DNA from: Candidatus Woesearchaeota archaeon
Lineage (GTDB): Archaea > Nanobdellota > Nanobdellia > Woesearchaeales > GW2011-AR4
NCBI GenBank assembly: GCA_016185915.1
Contig: JACPMP010000082.1
Span: 1 to 5,454, forward strand
Direction: 5' to 3'
Length of the DNA: 5,454 nucleotides
Shown: piece after piece, positions 1 to 5,361 of the stretch
How positions within the stretch are numbered: position 1 is the stretch's first letter
How the letters are laid out: the number at the start of each line of letters is the position of its first letter
Translations under genes and position numbers: made by a program
Notes under the pieces: model-generated
Told to the model about the DNA's origin: nothing
Databases searched by the model: none
Seen by the model: the letters and a program-made list of their open reading frames with translations, nothing else

Positions 1-1
1 T

Positions 2-508
2 AACTCTTACTTGGTGCTTGGCTACAATACTGTTCATCAAATGCACAAAGACAGCTATGTTTTTGATGTTATAACTGCAATTTTGGGGAGGGGGCAAAGT
101 GGATGGATGTTTGACGAAATAAGGAATAAAAGGGGGTTGGCTTATCAAGTCGGAGTAAATAATGAAAATGAATCTGACTATGGGTTTTTCGCTGTTTATG
201 CTGGCTTAGACAAAAAGAACGTAAAAAAGGCGAAAGATATAATATTAGAGCAATTCAGAAAGTTAGAAAAAACAGGCAAAAGAGAATTGGATGAAGCTAA
301 AAATTATATAGAAGGCAATCATGCTTTGCAGATGGAAGACAATTTCCATCAAGCAGATTATTTTGCTTTTTGGGAGTCAATAAAAGATGCCAATATTGCC
401 TGTTCGTATTTAAAAAATATAAGAAAAGTGACAATTGATGACGTAAAAAGAGTTGCTAAGAAGTATTTGAATGATAAGTATACTTTGGTGGTGATAGAGC
501 AAAAATAA
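2..508 (+). CDS. M16-family zinc protease-like protein, C-terminal half (5' end outside window)
   Basis: The reading frame is open to the left edge, and the first whole codon is at base 2. The TTG at 11 is internal and is not a credible start. The roughly 168 visible residues match the C-terminal, non-catalytic lobe of M16 (pitrilysin/processing-peptidase-like) proteins. Counting from base 2, they show a glycine-rich LGRGQSG stretch (28-34), then EIR (Arg41), then GLAY (Tyr48). The Arg and Tyr are seven residues apart, as in the Arg/Tyr pair that completes the active site in insulysin-type enzymes. A charged helical segment, KAKDIILEQFRKLEKTGK, follows. The HxxEH zinc-binding site lies in the N-terminal lobe and would be outside the window, so catalytic activity cannot be judged. 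The protein ends in a normal-looking YTLVVIEQK followed by TAA. The family is fairly sure; the substrate is unknown. Confidence 0.85.
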   Translation, partial: NSYLVLGYNTVHQMHKDSYVFDVITAILGRGQSGWMFDEIRNKRGLAYQVGVNNENESDYGFFAVYAGLDKKNVKKAKDIILEQFRKLEKTGKRELDEAKNYIEGNHALQMEDNFHQADYFAFWESIKDANIACSYLKNIRKVTIDDVKRVAKKYLNDKYTLVVIEQK

Positions 509-608
509 ATATCCTTATTGCAGAGGCACTTTTCCAGATTGCCCAGAAACCATTATCCCTGATGTTGTTGCTGATGTTTGTAAGATTTGCCCTATCTTTA
601 AAAAATAA
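498..608 (+). other. Start-less Cys-rich reading frame behind the M16 gene (possible frameshifted tail or broken small gene)
   Basis: Bases 498-608 are open in the +1 frame relative to the M16 gene. They translate to a protein-like sequence running from SKNKYPYCRGTFPDCPE to VCKICPIFKK and ending in TAA. Four cysteines are spaced C-x6-C-x12-C-x2-C, as in small zinc or iron-sulfur proteins. The frame is closed upstream by TAG at 495-497 and holds no ATG, GTG or TTG, so it cannot start by itself as written. Removing one base from the A run at 501-505 would join it to the M16 protein. A one-base error or mutation, programmed slippage, or a gene that lost its start are all possible. Its TAA (606-608) directly abuts the convergent gene's stop at 609. 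I do not recognise a family. Confidence 0.4.
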
Positions 609-1544
609 TCATCTTTCTTTAAGAAGCCCCAATATATCCCTTTTTTGGAGTATTTGACTTATATACTCTTCATTTAGGTTATTTTCCTTTACTGGAAGTT
701 TCAATTTGAGCTTCTTAATCTTCTGGTTATAACATTTCCTACCATAAGAATAACGCCACCTTTCTATGTTCAGAAGGAGGGCTACGAATAAGAGTGTTTC
801 TTTCCTATATTTTTTTTTAGGGAGCAAAATCCCAACATTGTCATAAGCCGCAAAGTGGTAATCGTGGAACTTTGCTGTTAGAGGTCTTCCATCGTAAGTA
901 ACCGTAATCATATTTTTGTAGGTTTTATCAAGAGGAATATTATAAAATCCGCTTATTCCATTATCAAATTCTGAACATGATATTAAGGGGATTTTGCCCT
1001 CTTTCAAGTCATTTATCGAATGGTAATCCCCAGTTACAATATCAAAGAGGTCTGATAACAAAAACTCTTTTTTCTCCGTCTTATAGCTTATTGGAGAAAC
1101 TGGTAATCGCTTTGGATTTAATCTCTTATTTAGTTCTGAAAAGTTAATTTTTGTTTTAAAATCATCTGGACTAATAATTTCTAACGTTGCCAATCTTTCT
1201 GGAGTAATCTTTCTTGCATAATTAAATCTCCATCTTTTTAATCTTATAAGTGAAGCAATATAATAAAGATACTCTAAACTTACCTTATTCTTGCTTTTCA
1301 AAACTATACAATCATCAGTAATTGTGCAAGGTGTTAATTGGACAAAGGCATATCCTATGCTTCCAGTTCTGGGAACTGTTATTAATGGGGGGCTATGTTT
1401 TGCTGGGATATCAAAGAAACCAAAAGCTCCATTATCCACGCCTTGAGAAGCAATTAGTAGTGTTTTTCCTTCGTCTAAAAGACTCTTATCAATGTATTCT
1501 CTGTCTCCATAATCCAAATCAAAGATTTTATTTAATGTTACCAT
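609..1544 (-). CDS. hsdS: Restriction-modification DNA specificity subunit (BcgIB/HsdS-like), two TRDs
   Basis: This is a 311-residue methylase_S-type subunit that would direct the upstream nuclease/methyltransferase to a split DNA target. It holds two target-recognition domains, roughly residues 3-125 and 158-285, joined by a short linker rich in Lys, Asn and Pro. Each repeats the same landmarks: NG-x2-GF followed by [D/N]IP (38-47 and 195-204), ITV followed by a Gly four residues on (55-61 and 213-219), and the near-identical RWRFNYARK/RWRYSYGRK (104-112 and 262-270). The length is close to BcgIB (341 aa) and well below typical type I HsdS. The ATG is the only usable start because an in-frame TAA lies 12 bases upstream. 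It overlaps the end of the upstream gene by 17 bases and has no Shine-Dalgarno sequence, which suggests translational coupling. Codons 243-245 are a run of nine A. The target sequence cannot be predicted. Confidence 0.87.
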   Translation of the reverse strand: MVTLNKIFDLDYGDREYIDKSLLDEGKTLLIASQGVDNGAFGFFDIPAKHSPPLITVPRTGSIGYAFVQLTPCTITDDCIVLKSKNKVSLEYLYYIASLIRLKRWRFNYARKITPERLATLEIISPDDFKTKINFSELNKRLNPKRLPVSPISYKTEKKEFLLSDLFDIVTGDYHSINDLKEGKIPLISCSEFDNGISGFYNIPLDKTYKNMITVTYDGRPLTAKFHDYHFAAYDNVGILLPKKKYRKETLLFVALLLNIERWRYSYGRKCYNQKIKKLKLKLPVKENNLNEEYISQILQKRDILGLLKER

Positions 1545-3456
1545 TTTTGATATTCTTTAATTGATTTTCAAATTTAATGTTAAAGGCAATGCTCTCCCTT
1601 ATTAAATTTTCAATTTCTCTCTCCAATCTATCTTGAGTTATTTCTTTTTCATCCAAAAATGCTTCTGGTATTAGCTCTAAATTATTATCGGAGAAATCTA
1701 CTGGACAAGCTTTCTGAAATTCGGGATTGTTTTCTATTCTTAATCTCTGATTGTTTATAAAAGCCTGAAGAATTGGTTGGATTTTTAGATAATCATTAGT
1801 TGCTCTTGTGCTTTCCAATCTTTTCCCTTTTTTTTTCAAATAGCCATCATTTAATCCCCTAATCCAAAGAACGTTTTGAGTTTTTGGGTGAGGTAATCCT
1901 TTTTTTACAAATACTCCAATTGTATGAACGCCAACGGGATAAAATAAATCTTCTGGGAAAGTTATAACTGATAAAAGCGTGTTATTTGTTAAAAGTCTTT
2001 TTCTCCATTCAAGATATTCACCACCCTTTACCATACAAGAATATGGTAAAACTGAGAATAACAAACCTCCATCTTGCATTTGTTCTAATCCATAATCAAC
2101 AAATTTAAATTCTTTTTCGTCACTACTCTTTAAAGCAAAAGGCGGGTTCATCAAAACTTTTGTTATAACATTAATCTCTATCTCCTCTTCTTTTGCTATG
2201 CTTAATCTTTCATCTTTTTCCTTTGCACTAACATATCTACATGTAATAAATTTATTTTTATGAAATATTAATCCTTTTTGAAAGCAATTTCCTTCAATGA
2301 TATTGTTTTTACCGTCTCCTCTGAAAATCATATTGACAATTGCTAATGCTACTACTTCCGGTTCTTGCTCAATTCCAAATAAATTATATTGCTTGAATTT
2401 TCCAATTTGCTGCTCATTAGCATTCCTTTTTACATAATCAAAAGCAGCAACGAGAAAACCCGCAGTCCCACAAGTAGGGTCTAAGATAATATCATTTTGA
2501 TTCGGATTCAGCACTTCCACAGCAAATTTTGTTATATGTCTTGGAGTAAGCACTATCCCTATCTCTTTTGCTCCGTTACCATATTTTAAAAATACTTCAT
2601 AAAATTTTCCAAGAACATCTGCTCCAGAGTTCATTGCTGAACGAATATTTAAGATATTAAGTTCCTGTATCGTGTCAACTATTGCTTTCTTAAACTTAAT
2701 ATGATTGTCAGTAGAAGGTGGAAGCGTTATTTTTATCTGTTCAGAAAACTCAGGCTTACCTTCTTTTTCAAGAACATTTTGCACTCGGCTATTAATATCT
2801 CTTATTAATCCAATAGGTGAAGCATCTATATTTGGAGGGGTAATATCAACCAGAGAAAGTAGAAGTGCAGCCATTACTCTGGCTCTATAATTCTTATTTA
2901 TTGCACCCAAATGGAGAATTTCATTAATTTTCTCTGCTTTTTGTAAGAATAATTCTTCATCTATGACTAAATCCTTAACCTCGGCATCATTCTGTGAAAG
3001 GATTATTTGCACCTCTTCTGGTTTTAATAATCCAGATGCTTCCTTACCATTGATGGTAATTGGGTTAAACTTTTTTCCATCAAAAAATTCACTTTTGATT
3101 AGGTAGCTATCTGTTCTATTCCCAGCAACTCCAGAAATGATTATTGCTTGAATTGATTTTGAGTTTTGATTTATTTTTGTTGCATAATCTCTTGCTTCAT
3201 CCAATGCTTGAGCAAGTTGCTTGTGTTCTTTTTTTGATTCTATAACCCAAAATTTACTCTCAGCAATTTTAACAATGTTCTCAGGCTTTGTAAGCCCCAA
3301 CCCTTTTTTTATTTCAGGATGTGCTAAACATTCCCCTTGAGTGTATACTTGTCCATCGGGATGTCTTGAAGGATTTTTCGTATTCCATCCAAGACTTTCA
3401 AGAGTCTCTTTAATAAAGATATAAGCGTCAACTTCCGAATTAATTTTTTTAACCAT
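1528..3456 (-). CDS. Type IIB/IIG restriction-modification enzyme, fused PD-(D/E)xK nuclease and N6-adenine methyltransferase (BcgIA-like)
   Basis: This 642-residue protein probably both cleaves DNA and methylates adenine, working with the specificity subunit encoded next. Residues 1-160 look like a PD-(D/E)xK nuclease: P58-E59 is followed 13 residues later by E73-S-K75 (WVIESKK), and a helix with QALDEARDYA comes after. Residues 160-300 resemble the helical N6_Mtase N-domain. The methyltransferase core has LTPRHI (303-308), the AdoMet-binding motif DPTCGTAGF (326-334), acidic GIEQEP (361-366) and catalytic NPPF (437-440). The C-terminal 120 residues probably contact the S subunit. BcgIA is about 637 aa, so length and layout fit a complete enzyme that needs no HsdR. 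The alternative is a solitary HsdM, but the N-terminal nuclease-like block argues against that. An in-frame TAA nine bases upstream fixes the ATG. Codons 541-543 are an A9 tract. Confidence 0.88.
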   Translation of the reverse strand: MVKKINSEVDAYIFIKETLESLGWNTKNPSRHPDGQVYTQGECLAHPEIKKGLGLTKPENIVKIAESKFWVIESKKEHKQLAQALDEARDYATKINQNSKSIQAIIISGVAGNRTDSYLIKSEFFDGKKFNPITINGKEASGLLKPEEVQIILSQNDAEVKDLVIDEELFLQKAEKINEILHLGAINKNYRARVMAALLLSLVDITPPNIDASPIGLIRDINSRVQNVLEKEGKPEFSEQIKITLPPSTDNHIKFKKAIVDTIQELNILNIRSAMNSGADVLGKFYEVFLKYGNGAKEIGIVLTPRHITKFAVEVLNPNQNDIILDPTCGTAGFLVAAFDYVKRNANEQQIGKFKQYNLFGIEQEPEVVALAIVNMIFRGDGKNNIIEGNCFQKGLIFHKNKFITCRYVSAKEKDERLSIAKEEEIEINVITKVLMNPPFALKSSDEKEFKFVDYGLEQMQDGGLLFSVLPYSCMVKGGEYLEWRKRLLTNNTLLSVITFPEDLFYPVGVHTIGVFVKKGLPHPKTQNVLWIRGLNDGYLKKKGKRLESTRATNDYLKIQPILQAFINNQRLRIENNPEFQKACPVDFSDNNLELIPEAFLDEKEITQDRLEREIENLIRESIAFNIKFENQLKNIKNGNIK

Positions 3457-3472
3457 CTCAAAGCTTTAATAG

Positions 3473-3484
3473 ATTATACTTTAT
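3473..3484 (-). promoter_or_regulatory. Candidate archaeal TATA box for the restriction-modification operon
   Basis: On the minus strand ATAAAGTATAAT is centred about 22 bases upstream of the methyltransferase ATG, and no Shine-Dalgarno sequence lies between. This suits a leaderless or nearly leaderless archaeal mRNA, although the box is a little close to the start. The 113-base gap to tyrS (3457-3569) holds nothing else I can name. No clear T-rich terminator follows tyrS, so read-through from tyrS into the operon is possible. Confidence 0.4.
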
Positions 3485-3569
3485 CAACTTTTCTCCCCAT
3501 AGGTTAGTAGTAAACTCTAATTGATTTTATTTCTTCAATTGCCGCTATGTTTGTTTAATAAGATCTCGT

Positions 3570-4598
3570 TTAGTTTCCAGGGAATGCTTTCTCCACTAAA
3601 TCCTCTTTTTCTTTGATTTTCCGTCTTATTGGCTCTAATAAATTGTTAACCTCTTCAGCAACTGTATTTTTCAGATCCATTGGATGAAGTTTTTTGTTTA
3701 AGTAATCTTTTTCCAATTCTTCATAACTATTATAAGTTATACTTCCTCCAAATTTTTCTGCTCTTTTGATTGTTAATTCTTTATTTTTGTCTTTTTTATT
3801 TACAAAAATCACATATTTTAAAAATGCTAAAACACCATTATCTTCAACAGCAATTGGGCAATGAGCACTGTTGATTTTGCTTTTTACTGTTTCAGATGAG
3901 TCTAATAAGTCTATTTTTGATTTTTCTTCAGAAGCTGACATTTTGGCGCCTTGCAAGCCGGGAAGCATTGGCGTCATAACTTCCACTCTTGCCTTATAGC
4001 CGAGCTTTGGAAGGTTTTCTCTTGCAAAAGCCAATATCTTTCTTTGGTCAATGCCTCCATATTGAACATCCATGTCCATGTACTGCTCGTCAAGAGCTTG
4101 CAATATCGGATAGATAAAGCCGCTTAGCTTTGAATTTTCGCCGAATCTTACAACACCAGCAGCAGCTCTTTTGCATCTATCAAAAGTGTTTAGAGCTGCT
4201 AATCTGTACATGTCCAATGTGTAATTTTTATCCAGCTGAAAATCACTTCCCCTTTTGAACTCAAGATTTTTTGTGTCAATCCCTAAAGCGCCAATCATTG
4301 CAGAAATAACCTCTTTGTAATATTTGACACGATAGTCCAGCAATTCAAATGGTGCTTTTTGGTCGTCTAAATGAGCATGTATATCTGCCAAAAGTATTGT
4401 AAATTTGAATCCTGCATTAAGAAAGTCACCTACTTTAATTATTGGTATAAAATAACCTATATGAATTTTTCCGGTAGTGGCCAATCCTATGTACCCTTTA
4501 GGGTGTTTTTTTTGCTCCAATAACTGCTTTAGCTCCTGTTCTGTTATAATCTCTTGCGTATTTCTCTTTATTAGATTGAATCCTTCTTCAACATCCAT
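3570..4598 (-). CDS. tyrS: Tyrosyl-tRNA synthetase, archaeal/eukaryotic type
   Basis: This class I synthetase charges tRNA-Tyr with tyrosine in the cytoplasm. The 342-residue protein is complete. It starts at an ATG fixed by an in-frame TAG nine bases upstream. The Rossmann fold carries TGKIHIGYF with the HIGH-type motif as HIGY (46-49) and the second signature as KMSAS (219-223). Tyrosine-site residues are all present: Tyr36, Tyr163, Gln167, Asp170 and Gln185, each three lower than the human equivalents (39, 166, 170, 173, 188). The anticodon-binding domain ends with KFGGSITYNSYEELEKDY and HPMDLKNTVAEE. From memory, long stretches (ATTGK, KAPFELLDYRV, LQALDEQY, GGIDQRK, SEEKSKIDLLD, NNGVL-like DNGVLAF) read much more like eukaryotic cytosolic TyrRS than like the Methanocaldococcus enzyme. 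The EMAP-II-like tail of the human protein is absent. A strong TATA box sits 22 bases upstream. Confidence 0.97.
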   Translation of the reverse strand: MDVEEGFNLIKRNTQEIITEQELKQLLEQKKHPKGYIGLATTGKIHIGYFIPIIKVGDFLNAGFKFTILLADIHAHLDDQKAPFELLDYRVKYYKEVISAMIGALGIDTKNLEFKRGSDFQLDKNYTLDMYRLAALNTFDRCKRAAAGVVRFGENSKLSGFIYPILQALDEQYMDMDVQYGGIDQRKILAFARENLPKLGYKARVEVMTPMLPGLQGAKMSASEEKSKIDLLDSSETVKSKINSAHCPIAVEDNGVLAFLKYVIFVNKKDKNKELTIKRAEKFGGSITYNSYEELEKDYLNKKLHPMDLKNTVAEEVNNLLEPIRRKIKEKEDLVEKAFPGN

Positions 4599-4620
4599 AC
4601 AGAACTAATTTTTTTAGTTA

Positions 4621-4629
4621 ATATTTAAA
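4621..4629 (-). promoter_or_regulatory. TATA box of tyrS, nearly symmetric and possibly bidirectional
   Basis: The minus strand reads TTTAAATAT, centred 27 bases before the tyrS ATG, which is the spacing expected when transcription begins at the start codon. The box reads ATATTTAAA on the plus strand and lies a similar 23 bases before an ATG at 4648. Between box and tyrS start is a perfect inverted repeat, AACTAA-TTTTT-TTAGTT (4603-4619). It could be a protein-binding site but may be chance in such AT-rich DNA. Confidence 0.6.
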
Positions 4630-4647
4630 GTTTTAGATTATTGATTT

Positions 4648-4746
4648 ATGTCAGATTTGTTTTTTAAAAAATATATTTTTATTGGAGTGCCCTATTGTCA
4701 AAGGCAAACAAAACGGAAACATCAACTAAAGGATAACTTCAAATAA
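4648..4746 (+). CDS. Doubtful small ORF, 32 aa, divergent from tyrS
   Basis: An ATG-to-TAA frame encodes a basic peptide beginning MSDLFFKKYIFIGVPYC and ending with KHQLKDNFK. It has no recognisable family and no Shine-Dalgarno sequence. The only support is a TATA-like box centred about 23 bases upstream and a hairpin (4759-4771) shortly after the stop. The frame is short enough to occur by chance in AT-rich DNA, and the peptide could also be the remnant of a longer gene. Confidence 0.2.
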   Translation: MSDLFFKKYIFIGVPYCQRQTKRKHQLKDNFK

Positions 4747-4771
4747 AAAATTCAATCCGTTGCTTCGCAAC
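4741..4771 (-). terminator. Hairpin followed by T-rich tract, putative terminator for the small membrane protein gene
   Basis: GTTGC-TTC-GCAAC (4759-4771) forms a 5-bp stem with a 3-base loop. On the minus strand it is followed by GGATTGAATTTTTTATTTG, a U-rich tract of the kind that ends archaeal transcripts. It lies about 75 bases beyond the stop codon of the 81-aa gene and ahead of tyrS, so it would separate the two transcripts. Confidence 0.45.
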
Positions 4772-4785
4772 AAACTTTTGTGCTC

Positions 4786-4815
4786 GGCAAAATTCTTCTA
4801 CCATTGAACTTTGCC
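4786..4815 (-). repeat. Ten-bp hairpin in the 3' region of the small membrane protein gene
   Basis: GGCAAAATTC (4786-4795) and GAACTTTGCC (4806-4815) are inverted around a 10-base loop. In minus-strand RNA every position pairs, with one G-U wobble; in plus-strand RNA the same position is an A-C mismatch. The structure therefore fits a minus-strand transcript, about 30 bases after the 81-aa gene's stop. It may form a 3' end structure together with the hairpin at 4759-4771, or the pair may be a dispersed REP-like repeat. Confidence 0.5.
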
Positions 4816-4845
4816 TCGCCTATTTATTGAGAAACTCTTTTGATT

Positions 4846-5091
4846 TTATTTATATACGTGCTTCAAAACCATCTGGCTTGCTATTCCTACAGAAATGCCA
4901 AATATTTCCAATGCAAAGAAGATAAGCATACTAAAGGGGAGATTGCTTACATAAGTGCTAAACCCAGTTGTGCTTGAAATTGCATTTCCAGTTGGTATTA
5001 TAGTTGCTGGTGCTCCATTATCGCCATAGATGGGCAGCATGAAGTAAACAAGCAGAGCAATTAATGCTCCAATATAAGCTCCTTCTTTCAT
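4846..5091 (-). CDS. Small two-helix membrane protein of unknown function
   Basis: The 81-residue protein has two hydrophobic segments that should span the membrane: residues about 5-22 (YIGALIALLVYFMLPIY) and about 53-75 (FSMLIFFALEIFGISVGIA). The loop between them (23-52) is rich in Gly, Ser, Thr and Ala and nearly uncharged, while the C-terminus is basic (KHVYK). By the positive-inside rule both ends are likely cytoplasmic and the loop faces out. I recognise no family. The ATG is the only start, with an in-frame stop upstream and no other ATG. There is no Shine-Dalgarno sequence, but a TATA box is placed for a leaderless transcript. Two hairpins follow the stop. The coherent hydrophobic pattern and flanking signals make it likely to be real. 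A MITE-like element lies 44 bases upstream of the start. Confidence 0.7.
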   Translation of the reverse strand: MKEGAYIGALIALLVYFMLPIYGDNGAPATIIPTGNAISSTTGFSTYVSNLPFSMLIFFALEIFGISVGIASQMVLKHVYK

Positions 5092-5111
5092 AAAAGGTGT
5101 TAATGTTGTAT

Positions 5112-5123
5112 CTTATTAAAATA
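5112..5123 (-). promoter_or_regulatory. Candidate TATA box of the 81-aa membrane protein gene
   Basis: TATTTTAATAAG on the minus strand is centred about 26 bases before the ATG at 5091, matching the leaderless spacing seen at tyrS. The left flank repeat of the MITE-like element begins only seven bases upstream of this box, so any TFB-recognition element or activator site would abut or be replaced by the insertion. Confidence 0.5.
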
Positions 5124-5134
5124 GTTTGTGTTTT

Positions 5135-5288
5135 TGTTAAGTAAAGCTTCCAAATATGCAATACAATATGCCAAAAACATTTCATTTCAAATCAACAATA
5201 AAAATATTAACTAATACTTTAAAATGGTCGCTTGATTGTTGATTTAATTGAATGAATAAATATGCATACTTAAGAACTTTACTTAACA
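5135..5288. mobile_element. MITE-like element, 154 bp, with TG...CA terminal inverted repeats and flanking GTTTT direct repeats
   Basis: The ends are perfect 12-bp inverted repeats, TGTTAAGTAAAG (5135-5146) and CTTTACTTAACA (5277-5288). The similarity extends inward to 26 bp with 21 matches (5135-5160 against 5263-5288). GTTTT stands immediately outside both ends (5130-5134 and 5289-5293), as a 5-bp target-site duplication would. There is no transposase gene inside, so it would be moved in trans by a DDE enzyme. Its interior contains a second inverted repeat (5189-5199/5235-5245), making the whole element a long hyphenated palindrome. T-richness of the flanks weakens the duplication argument slightly. 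Other copies in the genome would settle the matter. Confidence 0.6.
5189..5245. repeat. Internal 11-bp perfect inverted repeat of the MITE-like element
   Basis: AAATCAACAAT (5189-5199) and ATTGTTGATTT (5235-5245) are exact reverse complements around a 35-base loop. Bases outside the arms (TTCATTTC on the left, AATTGAATGAA on the right) continue to pair if a three-base bulge is allowed. The centre lies within about six bases of the centre of the terminal repeats. A transcript across it could fold into a long hairpin, as is common for MITEs. Confidence 0.6.
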
Positions 5289-5293
5289 GTTTT

Positions 5294-5361
5294 TCACCAC
5301 TGGACATCTCCTGCCTGTTCTATCCTTTTATTATTTCCTGACGACATCTTAACAACTCGTT
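5294..5361. other. Gap between the MITE-like element and the transposase stop, probably containing the IS end
   Basis: No gene is seen here. The right-hand insertion sequence must end somewhere in or near this stretch, but I cannot place its terminal repeat because the other end is outside the window. CTTAACA at 5348-5354 repeats the outer seven bases of the MITE's right end in the same orientation, which may be chance. Confidence 0.3.

Noticed and set aside
11..508. Independent 165-aa gene starting at TTG 11
   Set aside because: The frame is open to the window edge and the protein begins inside a known domain, so it is the 3' part of a longer M16 gene.
1322..1564. 80-aa ORF on the + strand
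   Set aside because: It lies antisense to the specificity subunit gene, whose domains are clear; the peptide has no coherent features and is a reading-frame shadow.
2705..2890. 61-aa ORF on the + strand
   Set aside because: It is antisense to the middle of the methyltransferase gene and is explained by that gene's codon pattern.
609..3456. Classical type I (HsdRMS) system with a missing HsdR
   Set aside because: The methyltransferase has its own N-terminal PD-(D/E)xK-like block and both subunit sizes match BcgI-type enzymes, so a missing HsdR need not be assumed.
3457..3569. Minus-strand peptide NIAAIEEIKSIRVYY between tyrS and the restriction operon
   Set aside because: No start codon and closed by stops on both sides; too short to support as a gene remnant.
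5168..5242. 24-aa ORF (MPKTFHFKSTIKILTNTLK...) on the + strand inside the MITE-like element
   Set aside because: It is short, has no promoter or ribosome site, and its sequence is dictated by the inverted repeats; no reason to call it a gene.
5310..5346. Short minus-strand frame (MSSGNNKRIEQAGDVQW) behind the transposase stop
   Set aside because: Only 17 residues, with no supporting signal; likely chance in the IS end.
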